A stretch of DNA of 58,632 nucleotides, taken from Bacteroidaceae bacterium. Lineage in GTDB: Bacteria > Bacteroidota > Bacteroidia > Bacteroidales > Bacteroidaceae. The notes under the pieces were generated by a model, which was not told the DNA's origin, did no database searches, and saw only the letters and a list, made by a program, of their open reading frames with translations. Positions 17,252-26,152 of the stretch are shown piece after piece. Where the stretch lies: assembly GCA_017451695.1 (NCBI GenBank), contig JAFTNW010000041.1, forward strand, positions 1-58,632, given 5' to 3'. Position numbers and translations under genes: made by a program. Every line of letters starts with the position of its first letter. The first letter of the stretch is position 1.

Positions 17252-18028
17252 ATGCCTACCATTATCTATCCATCGCCAATATTTGGCCCCGTACACAGCC
17301 GCAGATTAGGAATATCATTGGGTATAAACCTGCTGCCTGCCGATGGCAAGGTGTGTACCTTCGACTGCATATATTGCGAATGCGGGCTTAATGCGGCACA
17401 CCGCACCCGCAGCGCGTTACCCACACGCGAGCAGGTTGCCAACGCCCTTGAAACCAAATTGAAGGAGATGCAGAGTACAGGCACCACACCCGATGTACTG
17501 ACATTTGCCGGCAATGGCGAGCCCACCATACACCCACATTTTGCAGAGATAATAGCAGATACCATAGCCCTGCGCAACCATTATTGCCCAAATGCCAAAG
17601 TGAGCGTACTCACTAATGCCACGCTCATTACACGCGACAATGTTTTTGAGGCACTTAAACTTGTCGATAACAACATACTCAAACTCGACACGGTAAGTCC
17701 TGAGTATATAAAAAGAATAGACCAACCAACGGGAAAATATGACCTCGCGGCCATTATTGAAAGGATGAAGGCATTTAACGGCAAAGCCGTTATACAAACC
17801 ATGTTCATGAAAGGCCATGCAAACGGCACTGATGTAAACAATACAGGCAACGAATATGTGGAGCCATGGATTAAGGTGGTAAAGGAGATTGCCCCGCGCG
17901 AGGTTATGATATACACCATAGACAGAGAGACGCCCACAGCAGGGCTGGAAAAGGCCACGCACGAGGAACTCGATAGAATTGTGGAACTATTAAAGAAAGA
18001 GGATATAAAGGCAAGCGCCTCATATTAA
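17252..18028 (+). CDS. Radical SAM protein, TYW1/COG0731-like
   Basis: This 258-residue radical S-adenosylmethionine enzyme carries the cluster motif Cys-x3-Cys-x2-Cys in CTFDCIYCECG near residue 35. The SAM-binding stretch follows (FAGNGEPTIHPHF, with the Gly-Glu-Pro motif), then VSVLTNATLI and KLDTVSPEYIKRIDQPTG. The start IFGPVHSRRLGISLGINLLP is typical of the COG0731 group, related to the wyosine-forming enzyme TYW1. Bacteria do not make wyosine, so the substrate is unknown. Small-molecule or tRNA chemistry is possible. It lies 43 bases after the RNase H gene and may belong to the argS transcript. It ends 13 bases from the convergent yqaA stop. Confidence 0.8.
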   Translation: MPTIIYPSPIFGPVHSRRLGISLGINLLPADGKVCTFDCIYCECGLNAAHRTRSALPTREQVANALETKLKEMQSTGTTPDVLTFAGNGEPTIHPHFAEIIADTIALRNHYCPNAKVSVLTNATLITRDNVFEALKLVDNNILKLDTVSPEYIKRIDQPTGKYDLAAIIERMKAFNGKAVIQTMFMKGHANGTDVNNTGNEYVEPWIKVVKEIAPREVMIYTIDRETPTAGLEKATHEELDRIVELLKKEDIKASASY

Positions 18029-18041
18029 GCCGCTACCCGCA

Positions 18042-18506
18042 TCAGCCCATCGCCTGCATCACGCCCGTATATGATATTGTTATAAAGCCATAGCGTATGA
18101 GCTTGCCCAAGGCCATGACAATAGCAACCTTCCACCACGAAACACGCATTACACCGAGCAGCACCAGCAGAGTTTCACCCAGAATAGGTACAAAAGAGAT
18201 CAGTGCAGCCCAATAGCCATATTTTTGAATTATCCTATCGGCGCGTTGCATGCGGCGCGGAGTCATTTTGAACATCTTCACCACTCTCTCCTTATTGGCG
18301 AGCATACCTACAAAATAGCACGTTACACCACCGAGCGTATTGCCCAATGTGGCAACAAGTGTCAGAGCCACAGCATTCAGGCCAAGGCTGAGAAACAAGA
18401 CCAAAAGAACCTCGCTGGTAATGGGCACCACCGACCCCGACAAAAAGGCCAACACACCCATTCCCCAATAACCATATTCCGAGAAAAAAGCCACTATACT
18501 ATCCAT
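18042..18506 (-). CDS. YqaA/DedA-like (VTT-domain) membrane protein
   Basis: This small membrane protein has 154 residues and four predicted helices of the VTT/SNARE-associated (DedA-like) group. MGVLAFLSGSVVPITSEVLLV and TLGNTLGGVTCYFVG match the re-entrant loop regions of YqaA proteins, and FVPILGETLLVLLGV carries the second. DedA relatives help recycle lipid carriers such as undecaprenyl phosphate across the membrane; that role is family knowledge, not shown here. A GTG at 18533 would add nine residues, but the ATG at 18506 is preferred. Either way it overlaps the upstream membrane-protein gene, by 13 or 40 bases, indicating coupling. Confidence 0.78.
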   Translation of the reverse strand: MDSIVAFFSEYGYWGMGVLAFLSGSVVPITSEVLLVLFLSLGLNAVALTLVATLGNTLGGVTCYFVGMLANKERVVKMFKMTPRRMQRADRIIQKYGYWAALISFVPILGETLLVLLGVMRVSWWKVAIVMALGKLIRYGFITISYTGVMQAMG

Positions 18507-19468
18507 AGACACAACGAGGCTGTTAAAAGCCACAATATATTAAGAGTTATAAAATATATATTCGACAATCGCGTAACACGCATTGAAAACACATAGGCAG
18601 CCATCACCGCCGTGCAGGGCAAGCGCCATGCAAGCAACAAAGAGTAGTCTTGCGGCAGAATAAAATTGAGAACATAGAGATAAATATTCACCACAAGCAG
18701 AAACAGCATGCGACGGCGCAACAAAGGCTTGGCCGGAAACGACGAAACGAAAAACACCACCGCCGCGACAACCCACACCAACAGTTCTGTGCCCAATGTA
18801 ATCCACTCTTGTAAAGAGAAAGCCATATCCACCGGGGCCAGCATATTAAGCAGCCCGAATTTCAAAGGCATCAGAAGGCTCGAAAGCGAAGGAAAAACAA
18901 ATATCACCCCAAAGAGTAACCAAAATGGTGTAACCACTCCAAGCAATGCCGCAAAAAAGTTCCTCACCTTGAAAATTTTGGCTATCAACAAATAGACAAA
19001 AAAGAGAGGGAGAAGATACAGGAACTGTAATAAAAACAGCGATGAAAAGGACAAAATTGCAAAGGCGGCATATACCGATTTCTCCTGCCCGCTCTCCTGA
19101 CAACACGACAGCAACTGCGCTACCGAAAGCATGAAAAGAAGAAGAGCCATGGCCGCCAAACAATCGGGTTGCAGAAAAAGCTGCACCGACACAAGCCATA
19201 GAAACAGATGAGGCAGATATGCCACACGCTGCTCAAACAGATAAAGGTGGTTAAGCACAAATGCCGTACCCACAAAAGAGAGCATGGACAAGAGGCGTGC
19301 AAAGGTGTCGCCAACAAAGTCGAACCCCAAGGTACTCATTATGGTGCTCCCGGCATCTACATGCAACAGGTAGCCGATAACCCACAGAAGCAACGACACA
19401 AAGAGCATTATTGCCGCGGGATAACCCGTGGCAACAAATCGCCCCTGTAATGTCTTACTATAAGTCAA
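18494..19468 (-). CDS. Polytopic membrane protein of unknown function
   Basis: This very hydrophobic 324-residue protein has about nine or ten membrane helices with short polar loops. There is no catalytic motif that I recognise. The start appears to be a TTG at 19468 ([20 protein letters not shown]); the first in-frame ATG at 19408 would remove the first 20 residues, including an amphipathic lead-in. Its 5' end overlaps the purD stop by 11 bases and its 3' end overlaps yqaA, so purD, this gene and yqaA form one compact unit. Similar membrane proteins next to purD occur in Bacteroidales as I recall (DUF6427-like), but family assignment is tentative. Confidence 0.7.
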   Translation of the reverse strand: MTYSKTLQGRFVATGYPAAIMLFVSLLLWVIGYLLHVDAGSTIMSTLGFDFVGDTFARLLSMLSFVGTAFVLNHLYLFEQRVAYLPHLFLWLVSVQLFLQPDCLAAMALLLFMLSVAQLLSCCQESGQEKSVYAAFAILSFSSLFLLQFLYLLPLFFVYLLIAKIFKVRNFFAALLGVVTPFWLLFGVIFVFPSLSSLLMPLKFGLLNMLAPVDMAFSLQEWITLGTELLVWVVAAVVFFVSSFPAKPLLRRRMLFLLVVNIYLYVLNFILPQDYSLLLAWRLPCTAVMAAYVFSMRVTRLSNIYFITLNILWLLTASLCLWIV

Positions 19469-20726
19469 AACCTATATCTCCTCTGAAATATTTTTTCTCA
19501 AAATCAATAGCCTTTGCAGCACGGAAAGATTTCTCCAATGCCTCGGCACGATTGTTTCCATAAGAGCAGGCAGCTATTACACGGCCACCGGCTGTAACCA
19601 CCTTGCCATCTTTAACGGCAGTTCCGGCATGGAAAAGAATACTATCCTTCACATTCTCGAAACCGCTCATTTCAAAGCCCTTTTCATACGCCTCGGGATA
19701 ACCACCCGAAACAAGCATCACGCAAACCGCAGTTCTATCGTCAAACTCCACAACAGCCTCGTTCAGCGTGCCGTTTGCAACCATTTGGAACAAATCAATG
19801 ATATCTGTTTTAAGGCGCAACATCACCGACTCGGTTTCGGGATCGCCCATGCGCACATTATATTCAATAACCATGGGCTCGCCATCTACATTAATGAGAC
19901 CGAAGAAGATGAAACCCTTGTAAAGCAGTTTATCGGCAACAAGCCCCTCCACGGTGGGACGTATTATTCTATCCTCGACCTTTTTCATCCACTCGGGTGT
20001 TGCAAAGGGAACGGGAGAGATAGAGCCCATACCGCCTGTGTTAAGACCGGTATTACCCTCGCCAATGCGTTTGTAATCCTTTGCCTCGGGCAGGATGACA
20101 TAATTCCTGCCATCGGTGAGCACAAATACCGAGCACTCTATTCCATCGAGGAACTCCTCTATCACTACTGTTGCCGAGGATGAGCCGAACATTCCATCAA
20201 ACATCTCGTCGAGACTCTTTTTTGCCTCATCGAGCGACGAAAGAATAAGCACACCTTTACCGGCACACAAGCCATCGGCTTTAAGCACATAAGGAGCCTT
20301 CAAGCCTTCAAGGAAACGATATGCATCCTCCTTTTCGGCTGCGGTAAATGCACGATAGGCAGCTGTGGGAATGGAGTGGCGCTGCATAAAGTCCTTTGCA
20401 AACGACTTGCTACCCTCAAGCTCGGCAGCAGCACGGGTGGGACCGATAACTGCTATATGCTTGAGCCTCTCATCGGCTGCAAAAAAGTCATACACACCCT
20501 TTACAAGCGGGTCCTCGGGGCCCACTACAACCATATTCACGTTGTTCTGCAACACAAAATCGGCAATGGCATTGAAATCGCAAACAGATATGTTTACATT
20601 CTCGCCCACCTGCGATGTTCCGGCATTGCCGGGTGCAATAAACAATTTCTCCAACTTGGGGCTTTGAGCAATTTTCCAAGCAAGGGCATGTTCACGGCCA
20701 CCGCTACCCAATAGCAATATTCTCAT
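19458..20726 (-). CDS. purD: Phosphoribosylamine-glycine ligase
   Basis: This 422-residue ATP-grasp enzyme carries out step 2 of purine synthesis, joining phosphoribosylamine and glycine. The N-terminal domain begins [20 protein letters not shown], the standard PurD signature. [13 protein letters not shown], the ATP-grasp region with [27 protein letters not shown] and [12 protein letters not shown] (metal-binding Glu and Asn) are all present. Length is normal. It is the first gene of a leftward unit with two membrane-protein genes. The rRNA methyltransferase gene lies 21 bases upstream in the same direction, so transcription may come from the promoter at 22389-22420. Confidence 0.96.
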   Translation of the reverse strand: MRILLLGSGGREHALAWKIAQSPKLEKLFIAPGNAGTSQVGENVNISVCDFNAIADFVLQNNVNMVVVGPEDPLVKGVYDFFAADERLKHIAVIGPTRAAAELEGSKSFAKDFMQRHSIPTAAYRAFTAAEKEDAYRFLEGLKAPYVLKADGLCAGKGVLILSSLDEAKKSLDEMFDGMFGSSSATVVIEEFLDGIECSVFVLTDGRNYVILPEAKDYKRIGEGNTGLNTGGMGSISPVPFATPEWMKKVEDRIIRPTVEGLVADKLLYKGFIFFGLINVDGEPMVIEYNVRMGDPETESVMLRLKTDIIDLFQMVANGTLNEAVVEFDDRTAVCVMLVSGGYPEAYEKGFEMSGFENVKDSILFHAGTAVKDGKVVTAGGRVIAACSYGNNRAEALEKSFRAAKAIDFEKKYFRGDIGFDL

Positions 20727-20747
20727 ATTATAATCTTTGAAAGGTTA

Positions 20748-22268
20748 TTACTTTTTATCATTTCCTCTGTTACGGGGAGCAGCACCACGCCCTCCTTTAT
20801 TACCCTTGTACGCAGAGGGACGCCCGTTGTTACCACCCTTGCGCGCTCCATAACCGCCACGGGCGGGTGCAGCACCGCGGGGTGCACGCTTCTCATCACG
20901 GGGAGCAGAGTCGTCGCTCTTTTTTCTTCTGATTTTTTGCGCAGTGCGTGTATTGAAATAGGATTCCAGCTCCCTGCGACGACGTACCGACTCGTCGCTC
21001 TCCAACGAGGAGTACTCATCGTTTCTGCGCTCCGAACGAGAGGGGCGCAACTCGCCGTCAAGGCCTGTGAGGCGCGATTTGCGTTTCAACGGAGCAAAAT
21101 CCTTTTTAAGACTGTTACCCTCTTCGCGGAAACCCTTGAACTTGCCTTGGAAGAGCTCGAATTTACGGAACTCGCAATCGAGGTCGCCATTATACAAAGG
21201 AATGCGTGCCGATGCTTTGAGACCTATCTTATCGAAACAATCGTAGCTGCTGCTTATTACCCACGCCTCGTTACCTTGGAAGGCATGTTTCAAACGCGAT
21301 CCGAGGTTCTCATATATCTGTAACAATTTATCCGACACAAGACGCTCGCCATAAGGAGGATTCACCACCATGATGGCACGTTTCTCGGGCTGAACAAAAT
21401 CTTTTATATCGCGGCATTCCACCTCGATTATATCGCCCATCATGGCCGATTTTATATTCTTGCGTGCGCAGGCAACCATGCGGCCATCCACATCATAGCC
21501 ATAAATCTTATGCTCAAATTTGCGCTCAAGTGAATCGTCCTCATATATTGAACGGAACAGGTCGCTGTCGAAATCCTTCCATTTTTCAAAGGCATAGCCC
21601 TGGCGATAGACACCGGGAGCGATATTGCGGGCAATGAGGGCTGCCTCAATGGGCAATGTACCCGAGCCGCACATGGGGTCAATGAAATCACATTCACCGT
21701 TCCAGCCGGTGAGCATAATAAGGCCGGCTGCAAGCACCTCGTTGATGGGAGCTGCACCTGTCTCCACGCGATAGCCACGGCGATGCAGACTCTCTCCCGA
21801 GCTATCGAAAGCAAGCGTACAATCCTCCTGCGCTATATGTATGTGGAATATCAAATCGGGGTTGTTCAAACGTACCGAGGGACGACGACCACATTTTTCA
21901 TTAAAATAGTCGGCAATGGCATCCTTCACCCTGTATGCAACGAATTTTGAATGGCGGAACACATCGCTGTAAACCACAGAATCTACCGAGAATGTGGAAT
22001 TGGCATCGAGGTAATTCTCCCAATCGATACTCTTTATCACATTATATACCTGGTCGGCATCGGATGCCTTAAAATGAAGAATGGGTTTGAGAATGCGGAC
22101 AGCTGTTCTTAAATGGAAATTGGCCTTATACATAAGTGCCTTATCACCGGTGAACGACACCATACGTCGCCCTATCTGCACATTATTGGCACCAAGTGCC
22201 ACCAACTCCTTGGCCAAGACCTCTTCAAGACCTTGAAAGGTCTTTGCAATTAATTCAAATTCCTCCAT
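20748..22268 (-). CDS. rlmL: THUMP-domain 23S rRNA methyltransferase (RlmL-like) with Arg/Gly-rich tail
   Basis: This 506-residue SAM-dependent RNA methyltransferase has an N-terminal ferredoxin-like/THUMP region (about 1-160), then a UPF0020-type Rossmann methyltransferase domain. FIDPMCGSGTLPIEAA is the SAM motif and VVNPPYGERL the Asn-Pro-Pro-Tyr motif for N-methylation of a base. This fits the RlmL N-terminal half, which makes m2G2445 in 23S rRNA; the RlmK half is absent. From about residue 385 the sequence becomes highly charged, then Arg/Gly/Pro-rich (RGGYGARKGGNNGRPSAYKG). That tail is probably disordered and RNA-binding. The start is ATG 22268; an upstream TTG in frame at 22277 is less likely. 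Confidence 0.85.
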   Translation of the reverse strand: MEEFELIAKTFQGLEEVLAKELVALGANNVQIGRRMVSFTGDKALMYKANFHLRTAVRILKPILHFKASDADQVYNVIKSIDWENYLDANSTFSVDSVVYSDVFRHSKFVAYRVKDAIADYFNEKCGRRPSVRLNNPDLIFHIHIAQEDCTLAFDSSGESLHRRGYRVETGAAPINEVLAAGLIMLTGWNGECDFIDPMCGSGTLPIEAALIARNIAPGVYRQGYAFEKWKDFDSDLFRSIYEDDSLERKFEHKIYGYDVDGRMVACARKNIKSAMMGDIIEVECRDIKDFVQPEKRAIMVVNPPYGERLVSDKLLQIYENLGSRLKHAFQGNEAWVISSSYDCFDKIGLKASARIPLYNGDLDCEFRKFELFQGKFKGFREEGNSLKKDFAPLKRKSRLTGLDGELRPSRSERRNDEYSSLESDESVRRRRELESYFNTRTAQKIRRKKSDDSAPRDEKRAPRGAAPARGGYGARKGGNNGRPSAYKGNKGGRGAAPRNRGNDKK

Positions 22269-22388
22269 AGTATTCAAATGAAAAACAGGAAAACACTCCT
22301 TAAATCAACAAAAAGAGGAAAAACGCCATTTGCCCGATGCAACAGCACCATTCCCCCGCACCGCTATGCGTTGTTTTGCATATCTATG

Positions 22389-22420
22389 CAAAGATACCAC
22401 AAACGAGCGAGATAAACAAA
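22389..22420 (-). promoter_or_regulatory. Promoter of the rlmL(-purD) series
   Basis: The minus strand has TTTG (22417-22420), a 20-base spacer and TATCTTTG (22389-22396), a full match to the Bacteroidota consensus. The start is expected near 22382. Confidence 0.75.
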
Positions 22421-22513
22421 AGCTTGGTTTGAGATTTCGCCGCCGACACGCGAAATAGTTTATTCCCCACAGCCTGCACAAAGTTTTCCGCAAATAAAAA
22501 AAGAAAAACAGGC

Positions 22514-22544
22514 TTGATTTATGGAGTTAAAAAGATTACTTTTG
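22514..22544 (+). promoter_or_regulatory. Lytic transglycosylase promoter
   Basis: TTG (22514-22516), a 20-base spacer and TACTTTTG (22537-22544) fit the Bacteroidota consensus. The predicted start is near 22551, about 40 bases before the ATG. Confidence 0.7.
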
Positions 22545-22590
22545 CAATAAAATCAATTTAACATTTATTACTCAACATAAACTACTATAC

Positions 22591-23568
22591 ATGAGCACTT
22601 TTTATAAAAAAGCAGGCATAATATCCGTTTCGCTCATAGCAGTTGCAACAACAATAACACTATTGAGCAACAGCGCACGCGACAAATTCAACGTACCATA
22701 TTCACAAATCCCCTACTGTGCAGTATCGCCGTTGATTCCTACGGAATTGACATTTGCCGGGGAGAAGATAACGCTGACACAGCAAGATCGTCGCGAGCGC
22801 ATGGACCGCGAAATTCTTGCATTCACATACTCCCACATAAACACCTTGTTACAGATTAAACGCGCCAACCGCATATTCCCCATTGTAGAACCCTTATTAA
22901 AGGAGTGCGGCATACCCGATGACTTCAAATATCTCATGATTATAGAGAGCAATGGCGATATTTACGCCCGTTCCGCCGTGGGAGCCGGCGGTTTATGGCA
23001 GTTCATGGAAAAAACGGCACGCCAATACGGTTTGGAGGTAAACAACGGTATTGACGAAAGATATCACATAGAGAAAGCCACTCGCGCCGCCTGCGACTAC
23101 CTGAAGGATTCGTACGAGGAGTTTGGCGACTGGCTCACCGTGGCAGCGAGCTACAACGCAGGGCGAGCCGGCATAAGCAAGCGCATAGACAAGCAACAAG
23201 AGAGCAAGGCCATAAACTTACAACTTGTACCCGAAACATCGCGCTATATATTCCGCCTGCTTGCAGCAAAAGCCATATTCAACGACCCCATAAAATTTGG
23301 GTTCATCATACAGCATCGCGACCTCTACCCGCCCCTACCCATAGCAAAGAGCATTACGGTAAAGTCAGCGGGCATCAACTGGGCATCAATAGCAAAAAAG
23401 CACGGACTCACCTACTTGCAACTGCGTGAGGCCAACCCCTGGATACGAGATACCGAATACTCAAACAAGGCGGGTAAAGAATACACAGTGTTGATACCCG
23501 ACGCAAAGCGCCTTCATTACGACCCCGAAGAGACGCGGGCACACAAAAAGGAGTGGGTTATCAAATAA
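22591..23568 (+). CDS. Lytic transglycosylase (SLT/GH23, MltD-like) with divergent LysM-like C-terminus
   Basis: This 325-residue periplasmic wall enzyme has an N-terminal membrane or signal helix (about residues 7-25) that directs export. The SLT domain (about 95-215) shows the catalytic Glu in MIIESNGDIYARSAVGAGG, the GLWQFMEKTARQYGLEV motif, and TVAASYNAGRAGI with the Ala-Tyr-Asn-Ala-Gly signature reduced to SYNAG. These enzymes cut the MurNAc-GlcNAc bond with 1,6-anhydro product formation. The last 70 residues (SAGINWASIAKKHGLTYLQL, then REANPWI) resemble a LysM-like peptidoglycan-binding module. It is transcribed alone from its own promoter and ends at a long terminator. Confidence 0.88.
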   Translation: MSTFYKKAGIISVSLIAVATTITLLSNSARDKFNVPYSQIPYCAVSPLIPTELTFAGEKITLTQQDRRERMDREILAFTYSHINTLLQIKRANRIFPIVEPLLKECGIPDDFKYLMIIESNGDIYARSAVGAGGLWQFMEKTARQYGLEVNNGIDERYHIEKATRAACDYLKDSYEEFGDWLTVAASYNAGRAGISKRIDKQQESKAINLQLVPETSRYIFRLLAAKAIFNDPIKFGFIIQHRDLYPPLPIAKSITVKSAGINWASIAKKHGLTYLQLREANPWIRDTEYSNKAGKEYTVLIPDAKRLHYDPEETRAHKKEWVIK

Positions 23569-23611
23569 ACAGCAAAAGGAGTTGCAAACTTTGCAACTCC
23601 TTTTGCTGTTT
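23567..23611. terminator. Bidirectional terminator with 22-base perfect arms
   Basis: Perfect 22-base arms (23567-23588 and 23590-23611) are separated by a single C. The arms begin AAACAGCAAAAGGAG and end TTGCAAA. The element overlaps the last base pairs of the transglycosylase gene and lies 19 bases from the convergent guanylyltransferase stop. Confidence 0.85.
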
Positions 23612-23629
23612 ATTTATACAACGTATTAA

Positions 23630-24721
23630 TTACAGATACTCCTCACCGAGCTTCATACGCACATCGTTCAGGAATTTACGTATATTCTGCTCGCTACCCT
23701 TGCGACACACCATAAGCACATTGCCGCTATCTACAACCAATAAATCATCGACATCCTGCAACACAAGCAACTTACCCTGCGGAACAGAAACCACATTGTT
23801 CTTGCTATTGTATTTCAAGCAACGCGATTGCATGATAACATTCCCCTCGCTATCCGCGGGCAAGGTTCCGTAAAGAGTATTCCATGTACCGATATCGGCC
23901 CAGCCAAACTCACCTACAAGCAGACAGACATTGTCGGCACGTTCCATCACACTCATATCCATTGAAGCATTAGGGAAAGAGGTGTAGATTTCATAACCCC
24001 GCTTGCGACGCTCGGCACGCACCGGAATCTCGCTAAACACACGTTCAAGCTCGCCCATCATATCGGGCAGAAATGTGCGCATGGTATCTATAATGGTATT
24101 TACGTTCCAGATATAGATTCCCGAGTTCCAATAGAACTCACCACTCTCCATAAACACCCGCGCAAATTCAAGCTCAGGTTTTTCGGTGAAGGTGCGCACG
24201 TTGTAAAGGCTGCTTTCGCCATCCACGAGCGAATCGGCCTGTATGTAACCATACCGGGTCTCGGGGCAAGTGGGTTTTATGCCCACAACCACCAATTTAT
24301 TATTGTCCGAAACAAAATCAAGCCCCTTGCTTATGGTATCCACAAACAGTTCCTCGTTAAGCACCAATTGGTCGGCCTGTGCAACAACAATATTGGCATT
24401 GGGATTGAGCAGGCGTATATGGCAAGCCACATAAGCTATACTTGGTGCCGTACCACGGAAAGCAGGCTCATGAAGCACCTGTTCATCGGGTAATTCTGGC
24501 AGTTGCTCACGCACCAACTCGGTGTAATCTACATGGGTAGATACTATTATATTCTCTTTGGGAACAACTCGACTATACCTGTCATATGTCTGCTGCAACA
24601 ATGTGCGGCCACACCCCAACAGGTCGTGAAACTGCTTGGGGTACTCCTTGCGGCTCAAGGGCCATAGGCGCGAACCTATACCCCCGGCCATTATCACACA
24701 ATATCGGTTGTTCATAGTCAT
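23630..24721 (-). CDS. manC: Mannose-1-phosphate guanylyltransferase
   Basis: This 363-residue nucleotidyltransferase makes GDP-mannose from GTP and mannose 1-phosphate for surface glycans and fucose synthesis. The nucleotide-binding start VIMAGGIGSRLWPLSRKEYPKQF is diagnostic, with FVEKP-like RTFTEKPELEFA, FYWNSGIYIWNV and DNVCLLVGEFGWADIGTWN matching the catalytic region. It lacks the C-terminal isomerase domain of bifunctional enzymes, as is common in Bacteroidota. It lies 3 bases after asnS, so it is the last gene of purB-rluB-asnS-manC. A second ATG two codons in (24715) is equally possible as the start. Confidence 0.93.
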   Translation of the reverse strand: MTMNNRYCVIMAGGIGSRLWPLSRKEYPKQFHDLLGCGRTLLQQTYDRYSRVVPKENIIVSTHVDYTELVREQLPELPDEQVLHEPAFRGTAPSIAYVACHIRLLNPNANIVVAQADQLVLNEELFVDTISKGLDFVSDNNKLVVVGIKPTCPETRYGYIQADSLVDGESSLYNVRTFTEKPELEFARVFMESGEFYWNSGIYIWNVNTIIDTMRTFLPDMMGELERVFSEIPVRAERRKRGYEIYTSFPNASMDMSVMERADNVCLLVGEFGWADIGTWNTLYGTLPADSEGNVIMQSRCLKYNSKNNVVSVPQGKLLVLQDVDDLLVVDSGNVLMVCRKGSEQNIRKFLNDVRMKLGEEYL

Positions 24722-24724
24722 ATA

Positions 24725-26128
24725 TTAGAATTCTGCGTTGTTAGGAGTACGGGGGAAAGGTATCACATCGCGTATGTTTGCCATACCTGTTACAAAGAGC
24801 AACAGGCGCTCAAAGCCCAAGCCGAAGCCCGAGTGAGGGCAAGAGCCATAGCGACGGGTATCGAGATACCACCACATATCTTTCATGGGGATATTCATCT
24901 CCTCTATGCGAGCAAGCAGCTTATCGTAATCGGCTTCACGCTCTGAACCGCCGATAATCTCGCCAATCTTTGGGAAAAGCACATCCATGGCGCGCACGGT
25001 CTTTCCATCCTCGTTCTGTTTCATATAGAAGGCCTTAATCTCCTTGGGGTAATCGGTGAGGATTACAGGGCGTTTGAAGTGCGTCTCAACCAAATAGCGT
25101 TCATGCTCCGAAGCAAGGTCAACACCCCAATATACAGGGAACTCAAATTTATGGCCACCGGCAACTGCCTCTTCAAGAATCTTGATACCATCGGTGTAGC
25201 TCAGACGCACAAACTCTGTATTTACGATTGAACGCAAACGCTCTATGAGCTCTTTGTCTATCATATTATTGAGGAAAGTGATATCCTCCAAACAGTTGTC
25301 GAGAGCCCACTGCACACAGTATTTTATAAATTCCTCGGCAAGCTCCATATTGTCGTATATGTCGTTAAAGGCAACTTCGGGCTCAATCATCCAGAACTCT
25401 GCCAAGTGGCGGGGAGTATTGGAATTCTCGGCACGGAAGGTGGGACCGAATGTATAAATGGCACCAAGGGCGGTTGCTGCAAGCTCACCCTCGAGCTGCC
25501 CCGAAACGGTGAGGCTGGCCTGTTTGCCAAAGAAGTCATTATCGTAGATGATACTGCCGTTCTCGTCCTTTTTAAGGTCGTAAAGGTTCATTGTGGTAAC
25601 CTGGAACATCTGGCCCGCGCCCTCGCAATCGGAGGCTGTGATAAGCGGTGTATGGAAGTAGTAGAAGCCCTTATCGTGGAAGAACTTGTGAATGGCGTAT
25701 GCCATATTGTGGCGTATGCGGAACACTGCACCAAAGGTATTTGTACGGGGGCGCAAGTGGGCCACTGTGCGCATAAACTCCATTGTCTGGCCCTTCTTCT
25801 GCAAGGGGTATGTGCTGTCGCATGCACCCAAAAGTTCAATTTCGGTTGCTTGAATTTCCACTGCCTGACCGCCACCGATAGACTCAACCAAGGTACCGTT
25901 CACGCTGAGGCATGCTCCTGTGGTGAACTGCTTTACGAGTTCCTCGTCAAACTTGTCGGCATCGATAACCACCTGCACGTTCTTGATAGTGGAACCATCG
26001 TTCAGTGCTACAAATGCAACCTGTTTGCTACTGCGGCGGGTGCGTACCCAACCTTTTACGTTTACGGTTGTTCCGTAATCCTTGCTTTTGAGCAAGTCTG
26101 ATATTTTTGTTCGTTTTATTGTTTCCAT
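24725..26128 (-). CDS. asnS: Asparagine-tRNA ligase
   Basis: This 467-residue class IIb synthetase has an N-terminal OB-fold anticodon-binding domain (about 15-115: [21 protein letters not shown]). Motif 2 is in [20 protein letters not shown] and motif 3 in [16 protein letters not shown]. The sequence [11 protein letters not shown] is characteristic of AsnRS rather than AspRS. Length is normal. It lies 24 bases after the pseudouridine synthase gene and 3 bases before manC, within the leftward series from purB. Confidence 0.95.
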   Translation of the reverse strand: METIKRTKISDLLKSKDYGTTVNVKGWVRTRRSSKQVAFVALNDGSTIKNVQVVIDADKFDEELVKQFTTGACLSVNGTLVESIGGGQAVEIQATEIELLGACDSTYPLQKKGQTMEFMRTVAHLRPRTNTFGAVFRIRHNMAYAIHKFFHDKGFYYFHTPLITASDCEGAGQMFQVTTMNLYDLKKDENGSIIYDNDFFGKQASLTVSGQLEGELAATALGAIYTFGPTFRAENSNTPRHLAEFWMIEPEVAFNDIYDNMELAEEFIKYCVQWALDNCLEDITFLNNMIDKELIERLRSIVNTEFVRLSYTDGIKILEEAVAGGHKFEFPVYWGVDLASEHERYLVETHFKRPVILTDYPKEIKAFYMKQNEDGKTVRAMDVLFPKIGEIIGGSEREADYDKLLARIEEMNIPMKDMWWYLDTRRYGSCPHSGFGLGFERLLLFVTGMANIRDVIPFPRTPNNAEF

Positions 26129-26152
26129 TTGGATTATGTTTGTGCAAATATA

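Larger units (their letters stand above)
22269..22590. other. 322-base intergenic region between divergent genes
   Basis: This stretch has no credible gene. It holds a leftward promoter for the methyltransferase (22389-22420) with a leader of about 110 bases, and a rightward promoter for the lytic transglycosylase (22514-22544). The 93 bases between them show no clear operator repeat. Confidence 0.7.

Noticed and set aside
22269..22590. Possible small RNA or riboswitch in the longest gap
   Set aside because: The stretch is explained by two divergent promoters and leaders; no conserved aptamer-like pattern or strong independent terminator was found.
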